The position numbers and the translations under genes were made by a program. This document shows, piece by piece, positions 1 to 9,156 of a stretch of 64,000 bases of DNA. The notes beneath the pieces are model-generated. The model ran no database searches. It worked only from the letters and a program-made list of their open reading frames with translations, and had not been told where the DNA came from. The DNA is from a virus, in IMG/VR virus record IMGVR_UViG_3300020202_000071, positions 1-64,000 of that record; one strand, given 5' to 3'. The first letter of the stretch is position 1. Each line of letters starts with the position of its first letter.

Positions 1-402
1 GTACCAGCCGTACCAGTCCACGCGCAGAACACGTCGACGACCATGATGGCGCTCGTCTCGTCCCCGCAGTTCACCAACCGGCTGCAGTACCTCGGCGCAC
101 AGGTGGCGAAGGAAGTGCTCGAAGAGGCGGCCTCCGCCAGCGCGAATGGCGTCATTCCGGCGTACACCGCGGCGTGTCATACCCGGCGTGTCGCGTTGGC
201 GCGCGCCTTTCTGATCGGTCCTGCCGGGTATGCGTCGATTTCCGCGGTCCTCATCGTCGGCGTCAACGTCTCCGGTGCCGTGATCGTCGGCACCGCCACT
301 GGTAGCGGGGCGACGGCCGACAGTTCGGCATCCGACGGAGCGATTCAACAGGCGTATCGCGTGATCTGGAACGCACTCGCTGGCTGCGCGACGAACGAAT
401 AG
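1..402 (+). CDS. Virion-region protein, 5' end outside window
   Basis: The frame is open from base 1 to the stop at 402, and no ribosome binding site precedes the first ATG (43), so the gene probably begins to the left of the window. The visible 133 residues are alanine-, glycine- and valine-rich, with a helical middle part and a hydrophobic stretch that reads AGYASISAVLIVGVNVSGAV. It sits just before the adaptor/nozzle tail genes, so a neck or head-completion role is an inference from position. I do not recognise the family. Confidence 0.6.
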   Translation, partial: VPAVPVHAQNTSTTMMALVSSPQFTNRLQYLGAQVAKEVLEEAASASANGVIPAYTAACHTRRVALARAFLIGPAGYASISAVLIVGVNVSGAVIVGTATGSGATADSSASDGAIQQAYRVIWNALAGCATNE

Positions 403-412
403 GGAGGATCTT

Positions 413-958
413 GTGACCACGCTCACGTCCGTGCTCGTCGTGTTCGCCGTCCTCACGGCGAGCTCGCTGTCCGCGCAGGACCTGCACCGCGTCGCCGAAC
501 CGCTGAAGCTCCCGCAGATCCTCTGCGAGGGCGAGGTCTGCTACGACACGTTCAGCGGCGAGCCGTTCGGGCCATTGCAAATCGACGACGACTCGCACGT
601 CGGCGCGCATCACGATCCGTGGTGGATGCAGGCCGGGTTTGTCGCCTGCGGGGCCGGCGTCGTCGCGGACATTGCCACCTCGCTCTACGCGTTCGGCAAG
701 CACGAAGGCATCATCGTCGAGGGCAACGGTCGCTACGCGGCGCTGCAGGACAAGCCGATTCCCTTCGCCATGAAGCGGCTCGCGTACGGGCTGGCGCAGT
801 GCGGTGGGCCGTACCTCCTGCACCGCCTCGATCTCGACGGGCGCGCGGGGGTGCTGATCCGCATCGCCAGTGGCTCCTTCCTCGGCGTGTCTACCGCGCT
901 CGTCTGGAAGCAGGCGTTCGACAACGAGGACGTTCGGCGCCTCGTGGAGAAGCGATGA
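413..958 (+). CDS. Exported hypothetical protein with signal peptide
   Basis: GTG start at 413, chosen because GGGAGG lies just upstream (402-407). 181 residues. The first 22 look like a Sec signal peptide (hydrophobic core SVLVVFAVLTA, cleavage after SLSA). Two further hydrophobic segments lie at about residues 68-90 and 143-163. The gene overlaps the next by ATGA, so the two are probably co-translated. An exported protein between neck and tail genes is odd for a virion protein. It may act in the envelope (superinfection exclusion, lysis timing), which is inference only. Confidence 0.75.
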   Translation: MTTLTSVLVVFAVLTASSLSAQDLHRVAEPLKLPQILCEGEVCYDTFSGEPFGPLQIDDDSHVGAHHDPWWMQAGFVACGAGVVADIATSLYAFGKHEGIIVEGNGRYAALQDKPIPFAMKRLAYGLAQCGGPYLLHRLDLDGRAGVLIRIASGSFLGVSTALVWKQAFDNEDVRRLVEKR

Positions 959-1203
959 TGACGCGCCTAAAAAATCTCGCCACCGGCGTCGTCGGCGCCG
1001 CCGGCCTGCTCGCGGCCGTCTGGCTCTACGGTCAATGGTCGCAGTTTCAAACGATGAAAGCCGTCCTCGTCGACATCGTCTGCATCGCGCCGGCGCTGCA
1101 GCAGAAGTACACCGTGCGCTGTCCCGCCACGATGAGTCCCGCGTCGGCGCCGACCAACGCGTCGCCCGCAGGGCCGCGGCCCGCCGCGCCGGTGCAGGAG
1201 TAA
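955..1203 (+). CDS. Small single-pass membrane protein
   Basis: 82 residues; the ATG overlaps the stop of the preceding gene by 4 bases. It starts MMTRLKNLATGVVGAAGLLA, a membrane anchor of about 20 residues after two basic residues. A short soluble part with two cysteines follows, then a proline/alanine-rich tail (PASAPTNASPAG). Coupling to the exported protein before it suggests the two work together at the membrane. Family unknown. Confidence 0.65.
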   Translation: MMTRLKNLATGVVGAAGLLAAVWLYGQWSQFQTMKAVLVDIVCIAPALQQKYTVRCPATMSPASAPTNASPAGPRPAAPVQE

Positions 1204-1212
1204 CCCCCCGTC

Positions 1213-2175
1213 ATGCAGCAGACCCGACGCGAGATCCTCGACGAGTTCTTGCGACACGCCGACGAGTACAACGACTCGGAAGCGCGCAATCTTGCGGAGC
1301 TGCTGCTGAATCGGGCGTATCTGAACGTCTGGCTCACGCACCCGTTCAACGATCACCGGTTGCCGAGCCCAATTCAGATCACCACGATCGCGAACACGCG
1401 GGACTACGTACTGCCGCAGTACTTCGGACGCCTCCCGTTGCGAGTCGAGTACCTGCGGAACCTGACGACGGAAGGGCGGTTGGAAATCTGGTCGGCGGAC
1501 AAGCTCGAGGAACGGCACCCAGAGGCGGGCACCGATCTGGAGAGCGCCGGCACGCCGCGCATCGCGGTGATTGGCGGTGTCGTCGGCGTGCGCGTGCAAC
1601 CGTCGTCCTCCGGCCAGGCACTCGAAGTCCTCAGCTCGGACAGTGGCGACACCGACATCCGCGTGTCGATCGAGGGCGTCGACAGCGACGGGCAGTGGAA
1701 CGAGACGCAGGTCACCCTCAGCGGCACGAACCCGGTCGCGATCGGCACCTGGAAGCCGCCGATTGTGAACTTCGCGAAGGCGTATCCGGCGGGCACGACG
1801 CCGGCGACGGAACTCACGTCGAGCCGCGGCACCGTCACGTTGCGCGTGGCCAGCGGGGGCGCGACGCTCGGCACGCTGCTCCCGGAAGAGAGCGCGCGCG
1901 AGTTCCCGTCACTCACGCTCTACCCCAAGCCGACGACGGCCGGCGAGATCATCGCCGTCCCGGCGATCCGTGCGCCGAAGAAGTTGTATCTCGACAGCGA
2001 CGAAGTCCCGCGCTTTTGGGGCTCGGCCATCCTTGAGGAAATGTGGCGGCTCTGGAAGATCGGCACTGGCGAACCGCCGGCCGCCGATCCGGGGCCCGAG
2101 GTCAAGCGCCTCGTGGCGCATGACAACTCGACCATCAGCGGGCGCATCCGCACCCGCCCGGCGATCCTGTCGTGA
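1213..2175 (+). CDS. Head-tail adaptor (tail tubular protein A-like)
   Basis: 320 residues. The N-terminal helical part (about 1-45, with ARNLAELLLNRAYLNVWL) leads into a beta-rich middle. The C-terminal part has the pattern seen in podoviral adaptor proteins: a LPEESAREFPSLTLYPKP strand region, then WGSAILEEMWRLWKIG and EVKRLVAHDN helices. In T7-like phages this protein forms the ring under the portal that receives the nozzle. Its position directly before the nozzle-like gene, with a 4-base GTGA overlap, fits. The assignment rests on position and pattern, not on a strong motif. Confidence 0.7.
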   Translation: MQQTRREILDEFLRHADEYNDSEARNLAELLLNRAYLNVWLTHPFNDHRLPSPIQITTIANTRDYVLPQYFGRLPLRVEYLRNLTTEGRLEIWSADKLEERHPEAGTDLESAGTPRIAVIGGVVGVRVQPSSSGQALEVLSSDSGDTDIRVSIEGVDSDGQWNETQVTLSGTNPVAIGTWKPPIVNFAKAYPAGTTPATELTSSRGTVTLRVASGGATLGTLLPEESAREFPSLTLYPKPTTAGEIIAVPAIRAPKKLYLDSDEVPRFWGSAILEEMWRLWKIGTGEPPAADPGPEVKRLVAHDNSTISGRIRTRPAILS

Positions 2176-4286
2176 GCTTTCACCGTCCGCAGCGGTCGAT
2201 CTGGGTCAACGACTTCACGGCGGGGTATCTCGATTCGCCGCAGAGCGATGCCATTCCGCCCGGCGCGACGCCAGACGCGAAGAACGCGTTTCTCTACGAC
2301 ATCAACCTCGACGCGCGCACCTGTTCGATGGGGCGCCGCAAGGGCACCCGACTGTGCAATGCCACCACGCTGTCGAGCGGCAAGCGCGTGGACGGGCTGT
2401 TCGACTATCGGCGTCCGGGTGCCAGCGCGACGCTGATCGCGATGTGCAACGGGCAATTGAGCAGTATCGACCCCGTGGCGGGCACGACGGCGAGTCTCGG
2501 CGCGTCCTTCGGCACGGCGGGGAACACCGCCCGCTTCGTGCCCTACAAGAGCAACGTCATCATCTATGACGGCTCGGCCCAGCGGCGCTGGGACGGGACG
2601 ACGCTCTACACCCTCGGCATGGCCACGCCCGGGACGATCACGAACATGGTCGCGGGTGCCGGCACGCTGACGGGGACGTACGAGGCGGTCTACACCTGGT
2701 ATGACTCGGTGCTCGATCGCGACAGTTCGATCTCGACCGCGACGGCCACGCTGGTCCTCGCGGGGCAGGGGCGCACGCACACGCGCCCGGGCAGCACCAT
2801 TCCCTCGTCAGCGACGCATTGGCGCGCGTGGGTGCGCCGCACCGACACGAACGAACTGAATTACTACCTCGCGGGGAGTCAGGTGGTCGGCACGGCGGCG
2901 TTGACGGAAACGCTGTCGGATGCGGCGCGCCGCTTACAGGACATCGCGGCCAAGCCCAACGTCAACGATCCGCCGCCCGGGAATTTCGCGGTACTGGCCG
3001 AGATTGATGGGTACGGCATCGGGGCCTTGGCGAACGCGACCGACTACTACGTCAGCAAGATCGGCGATCTTGAAAGCTGGCATCCGAAAGATAAGTTTCC
3101 GGTGTCGCGCGCGACGGGCGAAGCGCTGTCGTGGGCACGCGCCTTTGCCGGTCGCCGTTTGATCGGGACGCCGCACGGCACATGGGAGTTGCGCGGCGAT
3201 CGCGTCCCGTTCGCCGTGAAGAACGTGCACACGATGTACGGCAACGTCAGCCAAGACGCCGTGGTGGAAGTCGATAGTCTGCTGTACGGATGGGACCGCG
3301 TACGCGGGCCGTACGTGACGGACCTGTCGACGTGGCGACCGCTCGCCGATCACCGCATCGGCACGTTTGTCGACACGATCAACCGCGGCGCCCTGACCGA
3401 CATTCGCGCCGTCCATGATGAAGTCCGCAGTCTCGTGATCTGGGCGGTGCCGACCACGTCCACGCGCCGGCGGACGCTGCTGGCGTATCACACCTTGCTC
3501 GGGTGCTGGCTCCCGCCGATCACCGGACTCGAATACGGGTCGCTCTCGCCCTTCACGGACTCGAACAGCGCGCTCGGGCTCTACCTGGGCGACTACTGGG
3601 GCCGCATCTACGAGTTGTTCTCCGGATCGCGGGAAGGGGTGCCGAGCGGCACGGTCAGCGCCCCGATCACTGGCAGTTCGGCGTCGACCGCCACGTGCAG
3701 CAGCGCCACCTTCTACACGACGGGGAGCGGTCTTGCCGGCCTGCCGGTCGCGGCGGTCTCGCCGGCCGGCGTCTGGCAGTGGCGGCGCATCCAGTCGAAC
3801 ACGGCCACGCAGATCACGCTCGATACCACCAACGACGCGCCCTGGACCACGACGCCCGCGACCGATGGCACGTGGACCCTCGTCGTCGGCGGGATCGATT
3901 GGTTCTGGCGCACGCCGTGGCTGGACTTCGGCGCGCCACACAAGCAGAAGAAAGGCGGCTTCGTCTACGTTCAGTGCAGCGCGGAGCAGGCCAACCTCAC
4001 CCTCTCGTGCAAAGGCCGCTTCAACGAAGAAGATGGCACGATTCAGCCCGGCGACTACAACTTCGCGGTTCCGGTCGGATCGGCGCGATGGGGATCGGCG
4101 GTCTGGGGCACGTCATTGTGGGGCGGCCGCGCCAATCGCACGCTGCAAAAGCAGCGCATCAATCGGTCGTTCCTGTCGGCACAGCTGCATTTCTACAACG
4201 CGTACCCGGATCAGGAGATCAAGATCTTGATGTACGGCCTGCAGTGCGACGAGCAGCCGCGGCGCTCGGCGCGGAGTGTCCGGTAA
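2172..4286 (+). CDS. Tail nozzle protein (tail tubular protein B-like)
   Basis: 704 residues, GTG start overlapping the adaptor stop. The N-terminus has the features of podoviral nozzle/stabilisation proteins: a lead-in about what the tail is built on (VNDFTAGYLD), a short motif with GRRKGTRLC, then repeated beta-propeller-like blades (DGLFDYRR, LIAMCNGQLSSID, NVIIYDGSAQRRWDGTTLY). The middle part has a YYVSKIGDLESW block and later TPHGTWELRGD and GPYVTDLSTW blades. These proteins close the tail tube of short-tailed phages and bind the adaptor and fibres. The pattern is good, the length usual for the family. Confidence 0.8.
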   Translation: MSFHRPQRSIWVNDFTAGYLDSPQSDAIPPGATPDAKNAFLYDINLDARTCSMGRRKGTRLCNATTLSSGKRVDGLFDYRRPGASATLIAMCNGQLSSIDPVAGTTASLGASFGTAGNTARFVPYKSNVIIYDGSAQRRWDGTTLYTLGMATPGTITNMVAGAGTLTGTYEAVYTWYDSVLDRDSSISTATATLVLAGQGRTHTRPGSTIPSSATHWRAWVRRTDTNELNYYLAGSQVVGTAALTETLSDAARRLQDIAAKPNVNDPPPGNFAVLAEIDGYGIGALANATDYYVSKIGDLESWHPKDKFPVSRATGEALSWARAFAGRRLIGTPHGTWELRGDRVPFAVKNVHTMYGNVSQDAVVEVDSLLYGWDRVRGPYVTDLSTWRPLADHRIGTFVDTINRGALTDIRAVHDEVRSLVIWAVPTTSTRRRTLLAYHTLLGCWLPPITGLEYGSLSPFTDSNSALGLYLGDYWGRIYELFSGSREGVPSGTVSAPITGSSASTATCSSATFYTTGSGLAGLPVAAVSPAGVWQWRRIQSNTATQITLDTTNDAPWTTTPATDGTWTLVVGGIDWFWRTPWLDFGAPHKQKKGGFVYVQCSAEQANLTLSCKGRFNEEDGTIQPGDYNFAVPVGSARWGSAVWGTSLWGGRANRTLQKQRINRSFLSAQLHFYNAYPDQEIKILMYGLQCDEQPRRSARSVR

Positions 4287-4606
4287 TGGCGACCGATCGG
4301 GCGCTGACGAAGCCGGAAAGCCAAGCCTTTGACGCCGCCGAACGGGAAGGCTTCGGCGCGCCGTTCGCCGCGTACTCGCGGTGTTTCGAGGTGTCGTTTC
4401 CGAATAACACCGACACGATCGACGTGGCGCACGGGTTAGGTGCAGTGCCGGACGGTATGCTTAAATTGGTCGAGGTCGGCGGCACGGTGGAAGCGGTCAC
4501 GCCCCACCTGTGGTCGACCACGGTCGCGTATCTCAAAGCGAGCGCCGCCAACACCCGGGCCAGGGTGGTGTTCATCACCTTACGGGAGAGCATCCTCGAT
4601 GCGTAA
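4286..4606 (+). CDS. Small tail-associated beta protein
   Basis: 106 residues; ATG overlaps the nozzle stop (TAATG). After a short charged N-terminus it carries NNTDTIDVAHGLGAVPDGML, a beta segment with an aHGLG.vP motif like the small beta-sandwich proteins found beside podoviral nozzle genes and in fibre tips. A C-terminal strand (ARVVFITLRES) completes the fold. It is likely a fibre-attachment or tail-tip component, inferred from motif and neighbours. Confidence 0.65.
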   Translation: MATDRALTKPESQAFDAAEREGFGAPFAAYSRCFEVSFPNNTDTIDVAHGLGAVPDGMLKLVEVGGTVEAVTPHLWSTTVAYLKASAANTRARVVFITLRESILDA

Positions 4607-5246
4607 CCGATCCCTGCTGGCCCTTCTGCTCGCGATCCTTGTCGCGCCGTTGTCCGTGACAGCGCAGATCACGGTCCCGAACCCGACGTTCGTCGTCGAC
4701 ACCGTCATTGACCCCGATCAGGTCAACGCGAACTTCGCGAAGTTCGCCGATGCGCTGAATCGCACCGGCGGCACGATGACCGGCACGCTGACGATGCAGG
4801 CGCTGGTCGATCTCTCGCACGCCAGTGCGGGACAGATCAAGTTTCCGGCCTCGCAAAACGCGTCGGCCAACGCCAACACGCTCGACGACTACGAAGAGGG
4901 CCCGTGGACCCCGTCCGATGGCAGCGGGGCCGGGCTGACGCTGTCTTCCACGAGTGCGGCCTACGTCAAGATCGGCCAGCAGGTGACCGCATGGGCCGAG
5001 TTCACCTACCCCGTGACCGCGAACGGCAGCTCCGTGCGCATCAATGGCCTCCCGGCGCCGACCCATACGACGCCGACCAACGGGGGATCGTGCGCGCTCG
5101 GATTTACGGATGTGGGATTTATCGTCACGGCGCAAGCGGTCGGCTCGTCCATTTTTTTGTATGACACGTCTGGATCGAATCAGATCAACTCGGCGTTTTC
5201 CGGCAAGTCGTTTCGTCTGACCTGCACGTATCGCGCGAGCAGTTAG
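4599..5246 (+). CDS. Tail-fibre-like protein with Sec signal peptide
   Basis: Start taken at ATG 4599, which overlaps the preceding gene by 8 bases. It yields MRNRSLLALLLAILVAPLS and a cleavage site after SVTA, a textbook signal peptide. The mature part has two well-known phage fibre motifs: NRTGGTMTGTLTMQ at about residues 50-65, and LDDYEEGPWTP followed by a Y.KIGQQV strand at about 93-130. Total 215 residues. A fibre domain on an exported polypeptide is unusual, because virion fibres normally fold in the cytoplasm. It may be a surface-displayed receptor mask; that is speculation. Confidence 0.75.
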   Translation: MRNRSLLALLLAILVAPLSVTAQITVPNPTFVVDTVIDPDQVNANFAKFADALNRTGGTMTGTLTMQALVDLSHASAGQIKFPASQNASANANTLDDYEEGPWTPSDGSGAGLTLSSTSAAYVKIGQQVTAWAEFTYPVTANGSSVRINGLPAPTHTTPTNGGSCALGFTDVGFIVTAQAVGSSIFLYDTSGSNQINSAFSGKSFRLTCTYRASS

Positions 5247-5248
5247 CG

Positions 5249-5488
5249 ATGTTTCAGGCCGTCGTCCGATCGGTGCAGCGGCAGGGCGACAAGCTCTATG
5301 CCTTTGGCGTGGAGATTCTCGACGATCGCACCACGCCACCGACACGCGTGACACTCGAGACGTTTGTGGCCAAGAACAAAGGCGATCTGGCGAAGGATGT
5401 GCGGCGCGCGCTCGAGACGTTGAAAGAGAGCGACGAGGAAGCCGCGCTTGCGCAAGAACTCGTCGGCACCAAGATCGGTGAGCTCTGA
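5249..5488 (+). CDS. Small hypothetical virion-region protein
   Basis: 79 residues starting MFQAVVRSVQRQGDKLYAFG. The N-terminal half is predicted beta, the C-terminal half a charged helix (AKDVRRALETLKESDEEAAL). It lies 2 bases after the fibre-like gene and its stop overlaps the next start (TGATG), so it belongs to the tail operon. I do not recognise the family. Confidence 0.65.
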   Translation: MFQAVVRSVQRQGDKLYAFGVEILDDRTTPPTRVTLETFVAKNKGDLAKDVRRALETLKESDEEAALAQELVGTKIGEL

Positions 5489-6519
5489 TGGCGATCACGC
5501 GACGGCCCACTGGACTCGGCACGTTGTCTGCGAGTCCGACGTATCCGTCGTCCCACGGCGGGGCGACAGCAGGGAGTAGTGCCATGCCCGGATGGTTGAT
5601 TCCGTTATTGCTCGCGGCCGGTACCGGCGCGCAAGTCGGGTCGTCGATCCATCAGTCGAACAAGAACCGCGAGGCGCAGAAGGAGAGCGACAAAAACTCG
5701 CTCGAGATCGCGAAGATGGGCGATGAGCGCGAGCGCGCGCTGGCGCTCCTCGAGTTGCTCGCGAACGAGAACATGGCGAATCCGTACCGCCATCTGCTGT
5801 CGCAGGGCGGTGCCGCCGCGATGTTCGATCAAATGGCGCGCGAGACACCGGTCTCGTATCGCTTGCCTGAGAATTCACGGTACGCGCAGTATGTCAACGG
5901 CGTGACACGGGAAGGTGGGTACGAGCCATCGCCGGAACTCCGTCGGTCCGCAGAGCAGCTCCGCAACAACGTGCTCAGTGGACAGCATGTGGCGCCAAGC
6001 GCGACCGATCCCAACGCGCCCCGCTACGGCACCATCGACCTACTGACGCAGATCGGGCTCGGCGATCATCCGATCGCGCCGCACGGCGGACCGGTGGGTG
6101 GGGCGCGCCCGACGGCGCCGCCGTGGGGGACACCGAACACCGCCGTGCCACGCCCAGGCGGGTCGGTCCGCCACCCGGACGGCTACACGCGCGGCGGCGC
6201 TGGCGCGATGGCGCCTGGCGCGGAGCTCGGCCCGCTGTCATTTGAAGGGGCGGGCCACCGCACCATGCCGGTCGGCCGCGGCAGCGCGTATGCCCCGATG
6301 GGCGGCACGCTGCGCGACGAGACCACGGGCGAAGAGGCGACGACCGGCGACGCCGATCTCATGGCGCTGTTGGCGTCGCTCGACGCCCGCACGATGAGTC
6401 CGGCCGGCGCGCGTCCTGGACGTCCGGTCGCACGCGCGCCGATGCGACGGAAGCGGCGCCCGATGGCGGCGCGCGGCGGGCCGGCGGCCTCGTTCGGGAC
6501 GATGTCCTTCGCCGCGTAA
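5488..6519 (+). CDS. Internal virion protein candidate (343 aa)
   Basis: A hydrophobic segment at about residues 34-51 (PGWLIPLLLAAGTGAQVGSS) is followed by a long charged helix (about 52-100, EAQKESDKNSLEIAKMGDER) and then a low-complexity Pro/Gly/Ala-rich tail. Gene order after the nozzle, together with a membrane-active helix plus coiled coil, resembles T7 gp14-type ejection proteins that enter the cell envelope with the DNA. The role is inferred from order and shape. Confidence 0.6.
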   Translation: MAITRRPTGLGTLSASPTYPSSHGGATAGSSAMPGWLIPLLLAAGTGAQVGSSIHQSNKNREAQKESDKNSLEIAKMGDERERALALLELLANENMANPYRHLLSQGGAAAMFDQMARETPVSYRLPENSRYAQYVNGVTREGGYEPSPELRRSAEQLRNNVLSGQHVAPSATDPNAPRYGTIDLLTQIGLGDHPIAPHGGPVGGARPTAPPWGTPNTAVPRPGGSVRHPDGYTRGGAGAMAPGAELGPLSFEGAGHRTMPVGRGSAYAPMGGTLRDETTGEEATTGDADLMALLASLDARTMSPAGARPGRPVARAPMRRKRRPMAARGGPAASFGTMSFAA

Positions 6520-6540
6520 CCACCACAGTTCGTCACCCCG

Positions 6541-6556
6541 AGCCGGGCCAAAAGGC
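6541..6556 (+). promoter_or_regulatory. Conserved leader motif AGCCGGGCCAAAAGGCA, copy 1
   Basis: First of three near-identical motifs (others at 17457-17474 and 18195-18210). Each ends 6-8 bases before a start codon and is not found before most other genes. The AAAAGG part can pair with the 16S 3' end, so this may be a special ribosome binding site. It is preceded by TTCGTCACC, which also precedes copy 2. Confidence 0.5.
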
Positions 6557-6564
6557 ACGGGGGC

Positions 6565-9153
6565 ATGGCACTCGGCCAGTTCTCATGGGAATCGTTCAGT
6601 GACCGGGAGGACCCTCGGGCCGGATGGGGGCGGTCGCTCCGGCGTCCACAGGGGCGCAATCCCCTCCAACGCGTCCAGCAGGAGCGCGGGGATGCCCGCG
6701 ACGGCACGCTCCCCGGGCTCAGTTTTCAAGGCCTGCCGGATCTGACGGATTCGCCAGTCGGGTTCAAAACCCCACTGTCGGTGGAATCCGCGACTGCGCC
6801 CACCCCGAAACCGACGCCGCTGTCTTGGGACGACGCCATCAGTGCACCAAGCGCGCCAGGGGTATCGGTCTCCCGGCCATCCGGTCCATCGATGGCGGGA
6901 CCGGACGAGCCGGTGCAGGCCGGCACGAGACCCATTCCGACACGTCCGGCTGTGGCCACGCCCGGGGGGGCACAGCAGAAGTTTCAGCGCGTCCGCCAGT
7001 TCCAAGAGGCGGTGCAGCAACTGCGATCGACGACGGACCCCCGCCAGCAAGCCGTCGCCCGCGATCGCCTGTCGCGCGATCTGTTCGCGTCGCTCAAGGC
7101 GGACGGCCATCAGGTCAAGTGGAAAGGCGATCAGCTCGTCGTCGATGGCCGCGTGTACGACGTGGGCGTCGGCACGACGGACGCGCCGCCCGCGCCGGGC
7201 GCGTCGCCCGCCGGCGTCGCCAGTCAAACGGCGCGCATGACCACCGCCGCTGGTGGGCCGCCGACCACGCCGCCCGCGTACGGCAACGACATGCGCGGCG
7301 GGGCGATTCCGATCACGCCCCGTGACGCGGGCCAAGGCGATGACGTCCGGGCGCAGGCGGTGCCGGCGACGCGACCGACGCCGGCGCCGCGCGTCGATCC
7401 GAAGCGCACCGGCACGGTGGAAGAAGCCACCAACGCGCTGCAGACCGAAGCGCAGCGCATTCTCGGTCGACGCCTGACCCAAGAGGAACTGAACGCGATC
7501 GCCACGAAAGTCGGCTACACCGGAACCCAAGGCCAGCGACCAACGCCACAATTGCGGCCACCTGGCGAAGCCGGTCCGGAAGCGCAGGCCATCAGCTACA
7601 TCCAGCAGGAAGCGCAGCGGATGCTCGGCCGGCAGTTGTCGCCGCAGGAGATCCAGCAGTACGCCGCCTCGGTCGGCTACAACGGCGGCGGCACGGTCAC
7701 GGCGGAACAGGTCAACCTCGTGTTACAGCAGATCGCCGAACAGGCCCCGCTCAGCGGCGGCGGGCCTGGGCAGGTGACTGGCGACATGTACAACCGCGCG
7801 CTCGACCTGCTCGAGGCGATGTGGACCGATCCGGACGGCGGTTCTGGGGGAGCCCCCGGACCCGGCGGACCGACCACGCCGGGCGACCCGGCGGGCGATC
7901 CCAATCAACCACCGCTGCCCAACGTGCCGCGGCATCCCCAAGGCGAAATCATTCCGTTCTATCCGCCCCACGGGCCGAATTACGTCCCGGGTGACATTCC
8001 CACCGATGACCTCGAGGGGTTCTCGCTCGACGACATCCTGGGGCACATCGGCGGCGAGCATCTCGGGCCCGGCGACTTCGACACGCTGACGAGCGACTAC
8101 CTGCGTCGCCTGATGGCGGATCCGACGGCCGATCTCGGCGATCACGCAATCGACGGGCAGACCGGCGATCTCATTTCGAGCATCATGGCCGACCCGACGA
8201 AGTTCCTCGGCGACACCGAGACGAGCGACGCCACACGCGCGCTGGCGCTCAGCGTGCTGCAGAACCCCGAATCGCTCTCGCCGCACGTCGTCGAGATGTT
8301 GAAAGGCCGCACGGCCGACGAACTCGCGGAGGCCCAGGCGTTCGAAGACGAGGAACTCTCGCTCTTCGGGCATCAGAACGGCATCGCCGACTCGAACTGG
8401 CTCGCGAGCGAACGCGCCGCGACGAAACGTGATCGGCAGCGCGCCGTCACGGACAGCAATCGCAACATCGACATCGCGGCCGCCGAAACCAACATGGCGG
8501 ATCGTCGCGCCGCCGCGGACCTCGGTATGCGGCTCGGCGCCGAGGATCGCGCGATGGGTGAAGCGCGCACCGGCGCGCGCGAACGCGGTGCGACGTTGGG
8601 CGCGACGTGGGGCGCGGAACAGTTCCGTCGCGGAGAAGCGCGCACGGGCGCGAAGCAGCGCGTCGGCGAGATGGGCGCCAAGTGGGCGCGCGACCAGCGC
8701 GAGTTGTCGCTCGCCGAGCAACAGGAGCGCCGCGCGGCGGTGCAACTCGCCGCCGACACGTCGTTGCAATCGGCGGCGCTCCGCGGCGATCGTTACGCGC
8801 TGCGGGAACAGATCCACGCGAAGGCCGCGGAGCTCGGCCTCCAGGCCGACCAACTCCAGGTGCAATTCATCCTCGGGCAGATGAACGACCTGACGCAGCG
8901 CTACGGCATCGACGTCGGGGCGACGATCGATCGTGAGCGTCTGGCGCAGCAAAGCCTGGAGTTCAAAGAAGAGTTGATGTTCCGCTTCCAGGAACTGCGC
9001 GAACGGATGCGCGCGGAGATGGAACGCCTCGCGCAAGAGGACGCACAGTTCGGGCATGACCTGGCCTATCGCTACAAGGTGCTGGAGAAGGGGCAAGGGG
9101 GGATTCCGTACTACGGCGGCGGCGGTGGTGGCTCGTTCTGGTCGTGGAGGTAA
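6565..9153 (+). CDS. Large internal virion protein with repeats (862 aa)
   Basis: A disordered Pro/Gly/Thr-rich N-terminus (about 1-280) is followed by two homologous modules at about residues 287-325 and 342-390. They share the EAQR.LGR.L...E+......VGY pattern, an EF-hand-like or peptidoglycan-binding-like helical repeat. The C-terminal third is strongly helical with two repeats of GEARTGA+.R.GE.GA.W around residues 665-715 and a long coiled coil to about 840. The protein ends in a glycine run. Its place between other internal virion candidates suggests a DNA-ejection core protein (gp15-like). No enzyme motif was seen. Confidence 0.65.
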   Translation: MALGQFSWESFSDREDPRAGWGRSLRRPQGRNPLQRVQQERGDARDGTLPGLSFQGLPDLTDSPVGFKTPLSVESATAPTPKPTPLSWDDAISAPSAPGVSVSRPSGPSMAGPDEPVQAGTRPIPTRPAVATPGGAQQKFQRVRQFQEAVQQLRSTTDPRQQAVARDRLSRDLFASLKADGHQVKWKGDQLVVDGRVYDVGVGTTDAPPAPGASPAGVASQTARMTTAAGGPPTTPPAYGNDMRGGAIPITPRDAGQGDDVRAQAVPATRPTPAPRVDPKRTGTVEEATNALQTEAQRILGRRLTQEELNAIATKVGYTGTQGQRPTPQLRPPGEAGPEAQAISYIQQEAQRMLGRQLSPQEIQQYAASVGYNGGGTVTAEQVNLVLQQIAEQAPLSGGGPGQVTGDMYNRALDLLEAMWTDPDGGSGGAPGPGGPTTPGDPAGDPNQPPLPNVPRHPQGEIIPFYPPHGPNYVPGDIPTDDLEGFSLDDILGHIGGEHLGPGDFDTLTSDYLRRLMADPTADLGDHAIDGQTGDLISSIMADPTKFLGDTETSDATRALALSVLQNPESLSPHVVEMLKGRTADELAEAQAFEDEELSLFGHQNGIADSNWLASERAATKRDRQRAVTDSNRNIDIAAAETNMADRRAAADLGMRLGAEDRAMGEARTGARERGATLGATWGAEQFRRGEARTGAKQRVGEMGAKWARDQRELSLAEQQERRAAVQLAADTSLQSAALRGDRYALREQIHAKAAELGLQADQLQVQFILGQMNDLTQRYGIDVGATIDRERLAQQSLEFKEELMFRFQELRERMRAEMERLAQEDAQFGHDLAYRYKVLEKGQGGIPYYGGGGGGSFWSWR

Positions 9154-9156
9154 GCG

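Noticed and set aside
4575-5585. 336-residue minus-strand ORF opposite the fibre-like gene
   Set aside because: Arg/Pro-rich shadow of the plus genes, as with most long antisense frames here.
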